From the NCBI GenBank assembly GCA_018340805.1, contig JACMZG010001911.1:50640869-50704868 (forward strand): a DNA stretch of 64,000 nt, written 5' to 3'. The notes under the pieces were generated by a model, which had not been told where the DNA came from, searched no databases, and saw nothing but the letters and a program-made list of their open reading frames with translations. The translations under genes were made by a program, and so were the position numbers. The stretch comes from Microvelia longipes (Eukaryota; Arthropoda; Insecta; Hemiptera; Veliidae). This document shows, piece by piece, positions 44,101-55,569 of this stretch; within the stretch, counting starts at the first letter, position 1; each line of letters opens with the position of its first letter.

Positions 44101-44291
44101 AATCAAATTGTAGGAGTACTACTGAAGATCATATGACAAAAGAACATGGAGCTACTCGTGTTTTCATGTGTCCTTATTGCTCTTGCTGTAGTCCATCACA
44201 AAAATTTGATATTGTTCAACATGCTATGATTGCTCATGGTGTTAATTTAAACCAAGGCAGGGTCTGTGGAGTTTGGAAAGTTGTGAGCTAA
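41136..44291 (+). CDS. C2H2 zinc-finger protein, twelve fingers, probable transcription factor
   Basis: A 1051-residue protein from one uninterrupted exon; the ATG is preceded in frame by TAA (41130-41132). Residues 1-130 are acidic and include IKKEVEEVD- and REIVKTEC-like words, which resemble sumoylation-type motifs. Residues 130-660 are Ser/Asn/Lys-rich and probably disordered. The C-terminus from about residue 667 to 1035 holds twelve C2H2 fingers, from CYHCNYSTHRKDVLKSH to CPYCSCCSPSQKFDIVQH. Most have the C-x2-C-x12-H-x3-5-H form with an aromatic after the second Cys. The finger sequences (CPFCDYRS, HVRSVHLKHKPHSC) recall REST- or ZNF-type arrays with few TGEKP linkers. It is likely a nuclear DNA-binding regulator; target and orthologue are not identified. 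A candidate poly(A) signal ATTAAA lies at 44523-44528. It is the only long intact non-transposon frame here besides 2584-3654. Confidence 0.92.
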   Translation: MPFNDGKLDWTEEVVSRCDESKQMEMEQEECGVDIKIFEDPVCKLEIGVDSNDKDFVETRLVDQPEIRGEIENIEIKKEVEEVDVEDDNVKDISEKEAEESYTREIVKTECDQRIEEEPICNRATGLQKTNTGMSYVFNDVQQMEMFKKRLNLKKASMPTTILHVQKPNKDAAINKSNYFESKTTVKSVTHLSYKVYIKNPSSNNIKHLTKNNSILSHPNHSESDSKQFVTNCSLNDQIKEVSVQNLLKINNVHPKTHSFTNCEKEKYSTDTNQANKNVEGRVSFLKYNSENNLLPVKKSVLTSLELDNSSIQTEETSDTSSESSQSSSGDLNPGLVKNSDIVLDKEARLSKEGTHILAENTSKEDSKKEPCEPTEPIFCSEEDKNIPNQNSALTGQNYSVCPVKRTYFSGNKNVEKKMSNYTEKIPCFRTNISTSNEANITLVDSNETFILETVPNLSNESFNHESDSSISSEENLTEDNPISMEPIREILIDPLDPLLHQEEENPSYDINFSKNGEATNQNLIHFKLITNTQCGKKKVKTIKSLTESMPQKCEILSTNNFNSGITDLGNNLKDNASDTIAESQLNFNNQINNYSENRALSESYLLLSKNFQKSSIVKKNNQKKVMPHKNNSNKKENILNNTKYSFDSTLTCANVPTSSPDCKDRFVCYHCNYSTHRKDVLKSHIVINHIREKTEKCPLCPYRAPVKAYVFYHLRNSHNPNKPPRKKGHRIRQKKEGTAFHCNDCGYYTYKKMCLKTHILLRHLKEKNKKCPFCDYRSVLQEYITIHVRSVHLKHKPHSCQICDMKFSTHTLLKFHIESVHFKLKRFQCFACPRSFYQGRHLNNHLSNHVSSVEYNCPQISCDFVTSSKKELNEHLKIHYRRQCTFCSFSSKKSGTFYFHMLDNHKVYVCSYCDFNSHDKNEYSTHIKSNHQCQTELDIHQLPENQASFNCDVCSYKVNTMRKLKYHKKKEHNNVSLECIKCEFCDYESNCRSTTEDHMTKEHGATRVFMCPYCSCCSPSQKFDIVQHAMIAHGVNLNQGRVCGVWKVVS

Positions 44292-44667
44292 GAGGAAAAG
44301 AGGGACAAACTAAAAGTTTTCAAGCAGAGGTAACTAGAAAGGAGGAGAGAGCATCATAATACATATTTATTTAAGGGGTGGGGTATTTTTAATTTTTTTA
44401 AACTGGAGAATCGAGAATAATTTTATTTTGTGTGTCTTTAGGGGGGGGGGCACCCCTAGGCACTGGTTTTAAACAAAAGAGAATGTCATTTGTTTCTTAT
44501 AAATTTGTATTCTAAATATTATATTAAAGTATATAATATTTTGTTGTTACAAAAATTAAAACTATTCTTAATACTTGTGTCTCCATAATACTAGATGGGA
44601 ATCAGTTTAGGGCACAAAAGAGACTAAATTTATGTTGACTAAATCTAGAATTCTACTTGACATTATA
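44292..44667. other. Probable 3' UTR and flank of the zinc-finger gene
   Basis: AT-rich, with a G-run at 44442-44450 and ATTAAA at 44523-44528. No other feature. Confidence 0.4.
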
Positions 44668-45322
44668 CAGGGTGACTTACTCTTAATGGGACAAAATAAA
44701 AATCTTGATTCTATGGACCAGGATGAACAAAAAATGTCATGTAAGCATAGGGTCGATTCTCAATAGTTCTCTAGAAAAATCGATATATCGAATTATTCGA
44801 TACTTTACTATCTAATTCTCTAAAACGATCTACAACTTGAAAACTACTAAAGAGATGCGGTTTTCACTATTCTGGAGGATATTAAATTCCATTTAAAATG
44901 GTATACTTTATGTCGCAATCATCACAATTAAACTTTAATTTATTTGCATTTAAAATAAAAAATTTTAAAAATACTAAAAAATACTAAAAAAGTACTAAAA
45001 ATGTAAAAAATTTTAAATGCCAAAATCTTCGATATTTGTTCACTCATAGTTGAAACCTAAAAATCTTAAAAACAGCCTCATTCCATACCCTTTAAAATTA
45101 TATAACATAATCTATGGCTTGTTTTTAACTTTAACCGAGATATTCTTAAAAACTTGATGTAAGTCGCTTAGATTCTAAATTATTCACTATGTAAACAAAG
45201 ACATTTATATTTAAATTATTTCAATTTGATTTACAAAATAAACTTTATTTTATTAGTTATAACTATATTATTAATTATTCTATTTTTTGTTAATCATAGA
45301 AAATAATCAACCCCCTCCCTCC

Positions 45323-45386
45323 ACTCCCATCAAAGATTATGTAGTATACCACATATGTGGTATACTACATAATCTTTGACTCCCAT
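45323..45386. mobile_element. 48-bp micro-MITE with 8-bp TSD inside the foldback arm
   Basis: CAAAGATTATGTAGTATACC and its inverse make a 48-bp palindrome (45331-45378), flanked by ACTCCCAT on both sides (45323-45330 and 45379-45386). The other arm at about 45755-45775 carries one uninterrupted ACTCCCAT (as ATGGGAGT) and no insertion. This shows the pre-insertion site. Confidence 0.9.
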
Positions 45387-45575
45387 ATAGCTTAAAAAAC
45401 TTAATTTAAGTCTCTTATAATAAAACAAATGCAACAAAAACATTTCTTGAAGAATTTTGTTGAAATAATACAAAGTAATAGATAAATATTTATACATAAT
45501 TAAATAATAAATAATAATTAACTTTTTACTGCAAGGGGAATTAAAAATCATTCTTCATGTAAATCATAAGAGAGA

Positions 45576-45716
45576 TTAAAATCTTCCTCCTTCAACTCTA
45601 ATACATTGTCTACATCTTCTTAACACTGATTGTGTAGCTTTTTCAACTTGTGCTGCAGTTATTGCAGCTCTTGACTCATGCACTTTTAGCATCAGGTCTT
45701 CTCGATTTTGTTGCAT
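45576..45716 (-). pseudogene. Transposase C-terminal remnant (DDE, Tc1/mariner-IS630 group)
   Basis: A 46-residue minus-strand frame beginning MQQNREDLMLKVHESRAAIT and ending RRCRQCIRVEGGRF. The pattern of an alpha-helical stretch and a final R-x-C-(I/V)-x-x-x-G-G-x-F is usual at the C-terminus of Tc1/mariner-like transposases. The catalytic domain is missing. Confidence 0.6.
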
Positions 45717-46403
45717 TTGTTTTATTATAAGAGACTTAAATTAAGTTTTTTAAGCTATATGGGAGTGGAGGGAGGGGTTGATTATTTTCTATGATTAACA
45801 AAAAATAGAATAATTATAATATAGTTATAACTAATAAAATAAAGTTTATTTTGTAAATCAAATTGAAATAATTTAAATATAAATGTCTTTGTTTACATAG
45901 TGAATAATTTAGAATCTAAGCGACTTACATCAAGTTTTTTAAGAATACCTCGGTTAAAGTTAAAAACAAGCCATAGATTATGTTATATAATTTTAAAGGT
46001 ATGGAATGAGGCTGTTTTAAGATTTTTAGGTTTCAACTATGAGTGAACAAATATCGAAGATTTTGGCATTTAAAATTTTTTACATTTTTAGTACTAATAA
46101 AATTTTTTATTTTAAATGCAAATAAATTAAAGTTAAATTGTGATGATTGCGACATAAAGTATACCATTTTAAAGGGAATTTAATATCCTCCAGAATAGTG
46201 AAAACCGCATCTCTTTATCTTTAGTAGTTTTCAAGTTGTAGATCGTTTTAGAGAATTAGATAGTAAAGTATCGAATAATTCGATATATCGATTTTTCTAG
46301 AGAACTATTGAGAATCGACCCTATGCTTACATGACATTTTTTGTTCATCCTGGTCCATAGAATCAAGATTTTTATTTTGTCCCATTAAGAGTAAGTCACC
46401 CTG

Positions 46404-47699
46404 TATATAGAACTTTCTTTGCTTAAATTAGCCTCATTAAACATGAATATGCTATGTGTCAGGAGTGAAATATAGTTTATTTAATCTAATGCTTGTCTCT
46501 TTTGAGAATCAGTTTAAGGTACAACGGTACAAATGATTCTCATCTAAAATTAAAACTGTTATATCAAATTACTTTAAAAAATATTAAAATTGGTGCTAAT
46601 GGCTATTTTCCTTTTAGTCTCCGAAATCTGTATTAAATTTATTCTCAAAATATCTGTTTTAAAGAACTCTTATTCTGTGGGCCCATAAAGCATTGTTATT
46701 TTTAAAAATTAAACAGCCTTGTTTAAAATTTGGTCGATTGTTCTTATTGCAATGTAAATAATACACATTGTGTGAATATCTTATTGCGTTATTCACACCA
46801 CCTACAAGGGAATTACACTAAAAACTACTTCGTCAGGGGGGGGGGGATTTGTCTAGGGTGTTGAAGCCCCCACCGTCTGGCCCTACCTGGCTACGGGCCT
46901 ACTTCAATATAACTAATTACTAGTGATTTGTATGAATAGCAAAGAAGCTTGACTGAAAATTTCTAATTTGCTGCCAATTGACATAAAACTGTTATACATG
47001 TTTTTTTTCTTTGGTCAGACACAATTAGTGGACTGATCTCATTGCCTGGTTTCAATAATGTTTATCTTATGTCTCTTAAGTCTTAATATCTTAATGGTCT
47101 CCACCACCACGGTGGAGAGACTTTTAAAAGAAGTCTAGTTTTCTAAAGTAATGAAAGTATTCCAGGACTAGAAACCAAATAATTATTTTTTATATATTTT
47201 GTTAGTTTGTGTTTCATCAATATGATTCCAAATATTTGTTTTATTTATTTTATTTATTATTTGAAAATTTCATTATATTTTAGCGAATTTCAACAGGGAA
47301 GAATGAGCTTACATTTTTTCATTAACTTTATGACCATTCTACTAGAACATATTTTTATTATGACTTTTGTGAAGTTGCCTTAGTGTATTTTAATTTAATT
47401 TTGATGTAAATATAAACTCTTTTACCTTATTTGTGTAAATTATAAATCAGTAAATTTAATTTTAAAACCTCTTGTGACAAAACTAGATGAGTTTCTCTTT
47501 GTTATTTAGTGGTTTTGGTCTAAATTAAATTATGTTGCTAGAGGTACTGACCCAAGTTTGAGAAAACATTTTATTCTAATAAATAACTTGGTGAGTTATA
47601 ACTTTTGTGTCTATCTTTGTACTTTGACCCCTCAAAGTTGTGTTTTATTTAGTCATCGCATAGTTAGTTTTATTCACCATATATAGTTATAAACAATGA
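46404..47699. other. AT-rich intergenic DNA
   Basis: No gene seen. A G-run (46838-46847) and a short palindrome CCACCACGGTGG (47105) are the only notable points. Confidence 0.4.
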
Positions 47700-47834
47700 G
47701 CAATTTTAGCGAATTTTCATAATGAAAATGACGCTTATGAGGTTGTTCGGATGACGGAAGTTGAGGGTGGGAGTGAGCGGAATCGGTTCCTATTGGCTTC
47801 CTGATAACAAAAAAATATGTCCGAAAAAAGTTTA

Positions 47835-47951
<117 letters not shown>

Positions 47952-48397
47952 GTTGTAAGAGTTTCTACTTTCGTATGGCGAACGATAACTCTCGAAGGCG
48001 TTCTCAAATTGAAACGAACTTTGCAAATCGCGAGATGTTGTGGAGGTTACGAGGCCTATTGTTTAAAAACATTATGACGTCATCAATCAAAGTTATGACG
48101 TCATGAAAAAAAAAAAAATTTGAAACTTGAAATGGCTTTAAAACAAGGTATTTCGTGTTTAGGTAGACGACTAGCTGAATCGATTAAGACCAATTTCAGC
48201 TCAATCGAACCATCACAAATGGCGCAAACAGTATACATATATATATAATCTTGTATATATGTATACGTCCAGGTCAAAGACTTGTACGGTATCTGTTGGG
48301 TTTAGTAGTGTTAGAGGATGGGGACATAATATAAAAGATGGACCTCTACCTCTTGCTCCATCCTGGTAAGCCTGCTGTCCAGAGAGACAGGACAAAA

Positions 48398-48568
48398 ATG
48401 GCTTCCACTAAACCACGCCGAGCAAAGCAGGCCCGTAAAGCGGAAGAACCTCGAAGTAGTCTTTATATGGTCGAAGTCATTCTAAAACGATTGCGACCGG
48501 TTTCAGCTCAGTCAGACAATCCTAAGATAGATGGTTCACTCCCGAGTGTAGTAGGAACACTCAATTGA
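48398..48568 (+). CDS. Small basic ORF carried by a repeat, copy 2
   Basis: 56 residues beginning MASTKPRRAKQARKA, with ATG in AAAATGG context. The N-terminal 15 residues are conserved with the truncated copy at 9260-9316, and most of their nucleotide differences are silent. Pro/Arg/Lys-rich at the start and uncharged later. There is no known domain; it may be a leader or a nucleic-acid-binding peptide of the element. Chance conservation cannot be excluded with only two copies. Confidence 0.4.
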   Translation: MASTKPRRAKQARKAEEPRSSLYMVEVILKRLRPVSAQSDNPKIDGSLPSVVGTLN

Positions 48569-48894
48569 CAAGTTTGTGTTTATGATTTAAGTTGGGGGCC
48601 TCATCACTAGAGTCTTGAATAGCGCTAGTAGTAAAAATATATTTGCTCTTTTCTCTACTAGATTGTGCTGTAGTATTTTTTTAAAAACAAACAGTTGCCA
48701 ATCGTTTAGTAAAATAAAATAAAAGTAAACAAAGATCTATGGTATGCTGTAGTATTCGCGATGTATTTTTTGTTTTATAAAACTTAGGGGCCTCATCACG
48801 CGCAGCACCATCGTTTTTCTTAAAAAATACAATAATTCATTCTTAGTTTTTTAGACTTAACATTTAAATTTGATATCTGAGTATAACATCTCGG

Positions 48895-48990
48895 GTTGGC
48901 GCAAACGGATAGTAAGGAAACAAACAAAAATTGAAACTCTGACATTAGAGTTCAAATCCAAGGGGGACAGATTACCCTCAACAGCTCGTT
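48895..48990 (+). repeat. tRNA-like SINE segment
   Basis: TTGGCGCAAACGG (48897 on) resembles an A box, and GAGTTCAAATCCAAG (about 48949) a B box. No good cloverleaf. Confidence 0.4.
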
Positions 48991-49204
48991 GTTTGGTTGA
49001 AAAAAAAATAAATAAATAAAATGTCAGAAATAAAAATATGTGACAGTTTCACGCTGTCACCACTAGACTGTACTACTTGAGCTCCTGCATCCCATCAAAA
49101 TATTTTTTTAAATTTTGAGTGAGCCATCTATGTTAATATTGTTTATCTATGATCCTAAGTGACGAAACGGTATTTTTATTTAAAAAACAAATCATGAATA
49201 TATT

Positions 49205-49505
49205 TTTTGTTTAAAATTTAGCTTCAATATTATAGCATACTTTTAATAATAAGTATTAATAAAATCTTAATTAGTAAAATCAAATTTGTGAGAAAGCCTC
49301 TCAGGCCGCAAGCGGGCCTGTGTGGAGAGGCTGTGAAAATTCGCTAAGTACATGGCAAAATGCCATGTAACAAGAACAATAATGAAACAACACATCACAA
49401 AACAACAACAATGTGGCCGCGAAGCGGCCACAGGGAGGCCCCGGGCCGCGAAGCGGCCCGGTGGGCCGAGGCCGCGTAGCGGCTACGGGCCGAAGGCCGT
49501 ATTTT
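49205..49505. repeat. GC-rich mini-hairpin repeat, copy 2
   Basis: About 90% identical by eye to 1-307. The TGTGGCCGC-GAA-GCGGCCACA-type hairpin has loop GAA here and AAA in copy 1. The first hairpin has lost its symmetry (GGCCGCAAGCGGGCC). The frame at 49352-49561 is part of the repeat. Confidence 0.85.
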
Positions 49506-49640
49506 GTAGACTGGAGTTTTTAAAAATAGCTTTTATTGAAGACACATACATATTATTTTAGATGTCTCCTCATTTGTAAAATCTAACTAAGAAAATAACT
49601 AGCGTCAGTTAAATAAAAAAACAAGAGCCTTCGGCCTATG

Positions 49641-49641
49641 T

Positions 49642-49704
<63 letters not shown>
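49641..49704. repeat. (TA)n microsatellite
   Basis: TA array with one phase break. Confidence 0.95.
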
Positions 49705-50164
<460 letters not shown>

Positions 50165-50344
50165 ATTTGTTCAAAATTTTTCACTTTTTAAATTGAATAT
50201 TTTTCTAAATTTAACATTTTCTTCTTTGCCTTAAAATTTGCATATAGCAAAGAAAATTAGCTGGTGTTAGCCTAAGCTTCTTTCTTTTTCTTTAATTTTT
50301 CTACCATTTTTTGAATTTTGGGGGCCCCCTTCCCTGTTACCCCA

Positions 50345-51030
50345 CCTGGGTATGTAGGAAAAGTATTGTGTAGCAAAAAACTAAACCCAGGATTTTACTA
50401 ATACGTTTCAGGTGATGTAAAACCTTTTGTTCGTCTTTGTGTGTGTGTTATCATTATAGCTCCCTGTGTGTTTGTGCTAGAGATTTGAAACTCGGTACAA
50501 AAATCAATCTTTAAGTCTAGTTGTGCTATCTGGAAAATACTTTTTTGTTATTAACTGTAATTAATGGCTCAGTAAAAACACAGAAAAATGTTTAGATAGA
50601 TTTGAAATTTGGCTTAGACATAGTAATATAAAAAAACTTACCCATATGTGTAAAGTTTAGTTAGTTAGTTAATTTTAGTTTAGCATTAATTCAATTAATA
50701 TTTAAGACATAAAAACGTTTTTTTAACAAATTATTAAAAAATCAATTTAATTAAGTTAAAATTAGGTGTGTATCCCTCTATGGAATAAATAAGTATTTAT
50801 AGTTTTATTTCAATATAGCTAGTGTATGTAGGATTTTTGTTGGATGGTCAATCTTAAGCAACATCGAGCAAGGTCAGAACCTGGATGGGGTGCCCATGGG
50901 AATAAAACTCATGTTTTTACTATCTGAGGACGAGTGAATTCGTAGATGTACTGCAATATAAATTAGGTGATATCCGAGCAATTCCGATACGGTTAGGAAA
51001 AGTTCTGATGTATCCTGTACACGATTGTTA
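50345..51030 (-). repeat. Dispersed repeat of the GGTAC family, inverse copy
   Basis: It starts TATGTAGGAAAAGTATTG and ends GATGTATCCTGTACACGATT. Internal words (GAAACTCGGTACAAAAATCA, TAAGTATTTATAG) match 32440-32930. No coding capacity. Confidence 0.6.
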
Positions 51031-51115
51031 ATAATATTTTTTTATGAAAAAAATATTTTTATTTTATATTTACCTTTTAGCATTAACATTTAAAAAAATA
51101 TAAATGTGTTTAATT

Positions 51116-51300
51116 TGGTAGTTACACTATGCCAACTACAAGAATGTCCCACTGTCGTCTAATTTTGAGCAAAACTACTTTTGGCACAAAGCTGAGTAAT
51201 CGAAAAATTTGCTTTATGTAATAATCACCAATTTCAAGTAGATACTCCACTTGCCATTAAAATGGTAATAAAGAACAAGATCATTTCATAATAGTAACTT
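51116..51300. repeat. Dispersed repeat, partner of 6325-6495
   Basis: Shares GCCAACTACAAGAATG and CCAATTTCAAGTAGATACTC in the same order. Confidence 0.6.
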
Positions 51301-51939
51301 AGAAAGAATGTTATGGAATGTAATGAAATAATGCAGTAATAAGCAGTAGAACCAAAATATGAAATCAGATTCATGCAAGAACAATTTTTGACTATTTTTC
51401 CTCTTAAGTGAAAAAATAATACGTTGAGTTTTTTGCTCTTTTGTATATATATTTGTGCTTTAATAAAATCCACTTAACAGCCATTTTGAATAATCTAATA
51501 TAGTAAAAATTGAAGAATCTTACCAATTTTTCGATAGAACTCTCATTTGTAAATTTACTGCTGACCTGAAATACAAAGAAATTTAATTAAAATATGATAC
51601 TAGTTATTAATGCTGTGCTATCTGTACCTTTTCTAAATTCCTCAAATTGCTCTGCCACTATTAGTCACAGAGACTTTTTACTCTTTATTAAAAAAATATA
51701 ATAACCCTAGATGAATTCTACAGGTTTCAATATAGTGTATACCAAATTTTGTTTAATTTTGATAGAAATTGTGGCTGTAGTTTGGGGAATAAAATATAAT
51801 TTTTGGGTGATAAAAATAGAGCAGTGTAATGTCACAAAGTAAATAGGTAAATATTATGAAGTAAAAGTTTTTCCACTTACTGGCAATATACCCTTAAAGT
51901 TGGAAAAAGAAAACAGCAGTGCTGCTCTCATTATACCAT
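51301..51939. other. AT-rich intergenic DNA
   Basis: Nothing supported. Confidence 0.4.
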
Positions 51940-52230
51940 GTAACGTTACTATAGTATGGCATGCGGCTAAAATCAGTTGACAGCATGGAAAAATAGTGTT
52001 AAGGAAACACTAATGAGGTTGGCCTAATATGAAATTGTGAGTGTGGTTTAACATCCAGGACTAACACTATTGGCTCCCTCGCATTAGAGTTCCTACATAA
52101 CATATGTAGGCACAGACCTATATATCATATAACAGGCCTATATAACATATATTGGCACTCTGCCTCTCATTATTTCCCCATGCTGTCTACTGATTTCACC
52201 TGTGTGTCATACTATATAATTAGTTACTAT
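51940..52230. mobile_element. MITE, longer relative of 24370-24560
   Basis: Shares the ends (CAGTTGACAGCATGGAAAAATA and CCCCATGCTGTCTACTGATT, in part) and GAGGTTGGCCTAATAT. It has an extra internal ~90 bp with short repeats of CCTATATAACATAT. Confidence 0.6.
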
Positions 52231-52264
52231 TATACTTCTAATAGACTGTTTCATGTTATGTAAC

Positions 52265-52313
52265 ATTTAATACAAAGATTATGTAGTATACCTTAATAAT
52301 CTTTATTTTAATA
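52265..52313. mobile_element. 33-bp deleted micro-MITE copy
   Basis: CAAAGATTATGTAGTATACC followed directly by TTAATAATCTTTA (52273-52305). The flanks ATTTAATA and TTTTAATA agree at 7 of 8 bases. The middle of the palindrome is missing. Confidence 0.5.
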
Positions 52314-54589
52314 ATGAATAAAACAAAAAAATTGAATATGATTTGATACTAACAACTTTTACAAAAATAAAATCCCGACACTTTACAAGTGTAAGACAAC
52401 CAGGAGTGAAAGCATTTAAACTTTAAACATTTAAAATACTTTTCTTGCTCTAATGATTCCTGACCACCAGAAGTGGTCAAAAGTCAGCATATCAACGTAA
52501 GAAAGCTTCAGTCACCAACATTATGGAATGTTCCAAAAATATTTATATACTTCAACATTTCAGTAACTCTTAATCAAGTTTGTGAGGATGGGTCATAAAT
52601 CAATTAGTAAAAGTTTAGAGACCCAAATTTCATAAATACTGAAATTTATTACAATAAGAGAAAGTGATATTCAATTTAATCGAGCTCTTCTCCTTATTCT
52701 AATTAGAAATAATATAAATAAGATCAATTTTTTTATTTATTTATTTACATATAGTAACGGGCTTATTTAGCCCAATTTACAATTACATTTAACACATAAA
52801 AAAACCACTTTTATAATAATAATAACAAAAGTAAAAAATATTAAGTTATTACAAAAGAAAGAAAAATGGTATAATGTCTAAAAGAAGATTATAAAATTAT
52901 GTTTAAAGTTAATTAAATAAATGACTAGAATTCAGTACATATAATATTACAAAAGGATTTTATTTTAATAATTTTTATAAACGTTCAAGTCTAAGATAGA
53001 TATCCAAATATTCTTATTAGCATTAGCACTTTTACTAAAGACCTGAGAGTACATAGTACAAGACTGGGGCGTCAAAATATGTAAACGGAGGGTCTCAAAG
53101 AGAAATATTTCCATTTCTGAACTAAAAATGTAATTTTAATGTTTTAACATAATCTCATATCTTTATATTTTATATGACTAAAATAAATTATTATTTAATT
53201 AAAATATCTATTTTATTATGTGTTTGTAATATTTCCAACACTTAGTGGTACCTTATTAGTTTCATTTCTTCAAGAAATTAACTGGAAATAAAACCACCAC
53301 AGTTAGAACTTACATATTTTTTAAGTAAAATGTAAATTAAAGTAATATAGGAGTAAAATAAGACGTTACTGACTTTATATTAATATTTGTTTTGTCGTTT
53401 TAATAAACAATGAACAATATTGTGTTTTTGCTATCAAAAATGTTCTATATTTGTGATTTACACATTACCTGCCTACTTTGTTTAAAGCTTGTGTTTTTTG
53501 TCTTGTTCGAGATAGTCAACTCGGAGTGATAAGTTATATAGTTATTTAAATTAAGTGAGAAGTAAACTGCTTTCAAATGGATTAGGACCTCACCATTTTT
53601 CCTGTCCCATGTCAACCAAAAAGTGTATACCTATCTACGTAGGTATATTCTTTTTTGAATTAAGACATGGGAAGTACTAAAACAAGTTTGTGTGTTCTCT
53701 ACTAGGTAGTGCTTGAGGTTAAAACTTAAAATTTGAGGTTTGATTTTAATGATACGATACATTTCTTAAATAATTACAAAGAGCATTGCTTTAAATTTTT
53801 GCTTACCGAAGTTTCAAGGTTTAGGGCATTCACCTCAACTATAGTAACAAAGTTGTTGTTGCCAACTACATAAAGTTAGCGATTTTAATATAGCCCACTC
53901 TTAATAAACTATATTTTAGGGGATCATCATACTGCATATTAGCTTATTAACAATTGATATGCATGCACATACTTACCTTACTACTTAGCGAAATTATGTA
54001 ATAAGTAAGTACCTGGGAGTAAGTACTGAATAAAATAATCAAAGGTTGATATCTATGGTACGGTAAAGTAATATTTAACCCAAGTAGGTAAACAATATGC
54101 GAATTTGTCAGACATGGTATGTAGGTCACAATTTGCCCACCAGGGAACAGGCTTAAACTTTGCAATAATCTTTTACTCTCAATCACGTTTTACCCTTGTG
54201 AATGCAAACAAACTATGCACGCTTCTTTTAACAATTAATGTTTCTTGTTACACTTTTCATCTCAATTTAAGTAAAAAATATTATACGATACTTCCTATTG
54301 AGGTTTTTATTAATTCATTAAATATTAGGTTTGTTTAAATTACTTTCACCGAGCCGTTATGCTACTCTTTTTTTAAGGCAACTTTCGTCTTCGTTTTTCA
54401 AAATCTCAAAAAGCTTACGACTTACCTTTAATTCAGTATTTTCTTCAACTAAATTATTATAACAATTATTTTACGGAATTAAATAAAAATATTTTAAATT
54501 AACACGAATATAAGAGTAAAGAAACACGCTCAAAAGTAAAACTCACATTACGAAATCAGTGTTGCCAATAAAATAAAAAACAAAAAAAA
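52314..54589. other. AT-rich intergenic DNA, 2.3 kb
   Basis: I see no gene, RNA or repeat worth calling. The 77-79 codon frames at 53947-54338 have no domain. Confidence 0.4.
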
Positions 54590-54890
54590 ATTGGGTATGG
54601 AGTTTATTTTTAGTCTATTCTCCCTGCTCGGAACTTCGCCAAACTTATACTGCAATATGCCTTTGGACTCGCTTTGCTTGTCTTCAGATAGTAAATGCAT
54701 CCGTTTTATTCTCAGCGGTCACCCATACAGCACTGACCACGCATAATTCTCCTTGATTTTTATGATCCAACAAAAATCATGGATATACTTGTCGTATTGA
54801 AACGAAGCTTAGTATACTTATTTATTAGGTAATAATATACACCTGTACCAAATTTCAACTCGACAAGGCGCGGTCGAATATCCACGGCCT
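54590..54890 (+). repeat. Dispersed repeat of the GGTAC family, 5' part
   Basis: Shares TTTTATTCTCAGCGGTCACC, TATGATCCAACAAAAATCA and ATACTTATTTATTA with 31183-31480. Confidence 0.65.
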
Positions 54891-55195
54891 TCTAGATCCC
54901 TTTGGGCATCGGATCACCAACAAACTTTTTTTATCATTGATTCTTATGGGAAATTTTTGAGGTGCGTTAATTTTTTTTTTCAAAATTTTCAATAATTAGC
55001 CAGATTTGTGATAAATGAAGCCTATTTCCGTAATTTGCACGCTCTTTTGGTTAATGTCAAAGAGTATTTACAATCACTCAACGATTTATTTTTAATCTAA
55101 CTTGGTACATACATAACTACTGTTAGACGTCAATGTTATCTACCTGATTTGTGTTCAAATTTTGTGGTGTTGTTGCAGTCAACAACACCACAACA

Positions 55196-55348
55196 AAGAG
55201 GTAATTCGTATGTACGCAGGTACGTATGTACGCATATACGTATTAACGTATGTATGTACGTTCGTATGTACGTATGTATGTACATACGTACGTAAGTATG
55301 TACGTACGTACATACATTCATGTGTACATATGTATATGTGTATATGTA
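55196..55348. repeat. TACG/TATG microsatellite, left half of the errantivirus target
   Basis: Alternating purine-pyrimidine repeat (TACGTATGTACGCATATACG and similar). It continues on the other side of the errantivirus at 62968-63065. Open frames on both strands are artefacts. Confidence 0.9.
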
Positions 55349-55569
55349 AGTTAACACTTACGTTTAACAATTTAAGTTTTTAAAAAACAAATATTTATTT
55401 AACACAATAATATAACTTACTATAAATGATTTTACTTCTAATTGACTAATAACTGTAATAGAAGGAGCTAGACACTAGACTGGCGCGGCGACGTTCTGTC
55501 TGGTCTTTTATAATACTAAATACTGCTGAGCTAGTTCCGTCCGGATCATCAGTATTTGATCTGTTAACT
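55349..55569 (-). repeat. 3' LTR of the errantivirus
   Basis: 221 bp; one mismatch to the 5' LTR by eye. Confidence 0.95.

Larger units (their letters stand above)
44668..46403. mobile_element. Long-TIR Tc1/mariner-type foldback element
   Basis: The ends CAGGGTGACTTACTC and GAGTAAGTCACCCTG are inverted, and TATA lies on both sides, consistent with a TA target. The arms are about 0.7 kb (44668-45438 and 45706-46403) and nearly identical except for the micro-MITE in the left arm. The central 270 bp holds the C-terminal tail of a transposase on the minus strand. It is non-autonomous. Confidence 0.8.

Noticed and set aside
53947..54338. Small overlapping frames on both strands
   Set aside because: No domain, codon signal or similarity to anything I recognise.
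55162..55383. Cys/Tyr-rich small proteins across the TACG repeat
   Set aside because: Frames on both strands translate the same microsatellite, and their ends run into the LTR.
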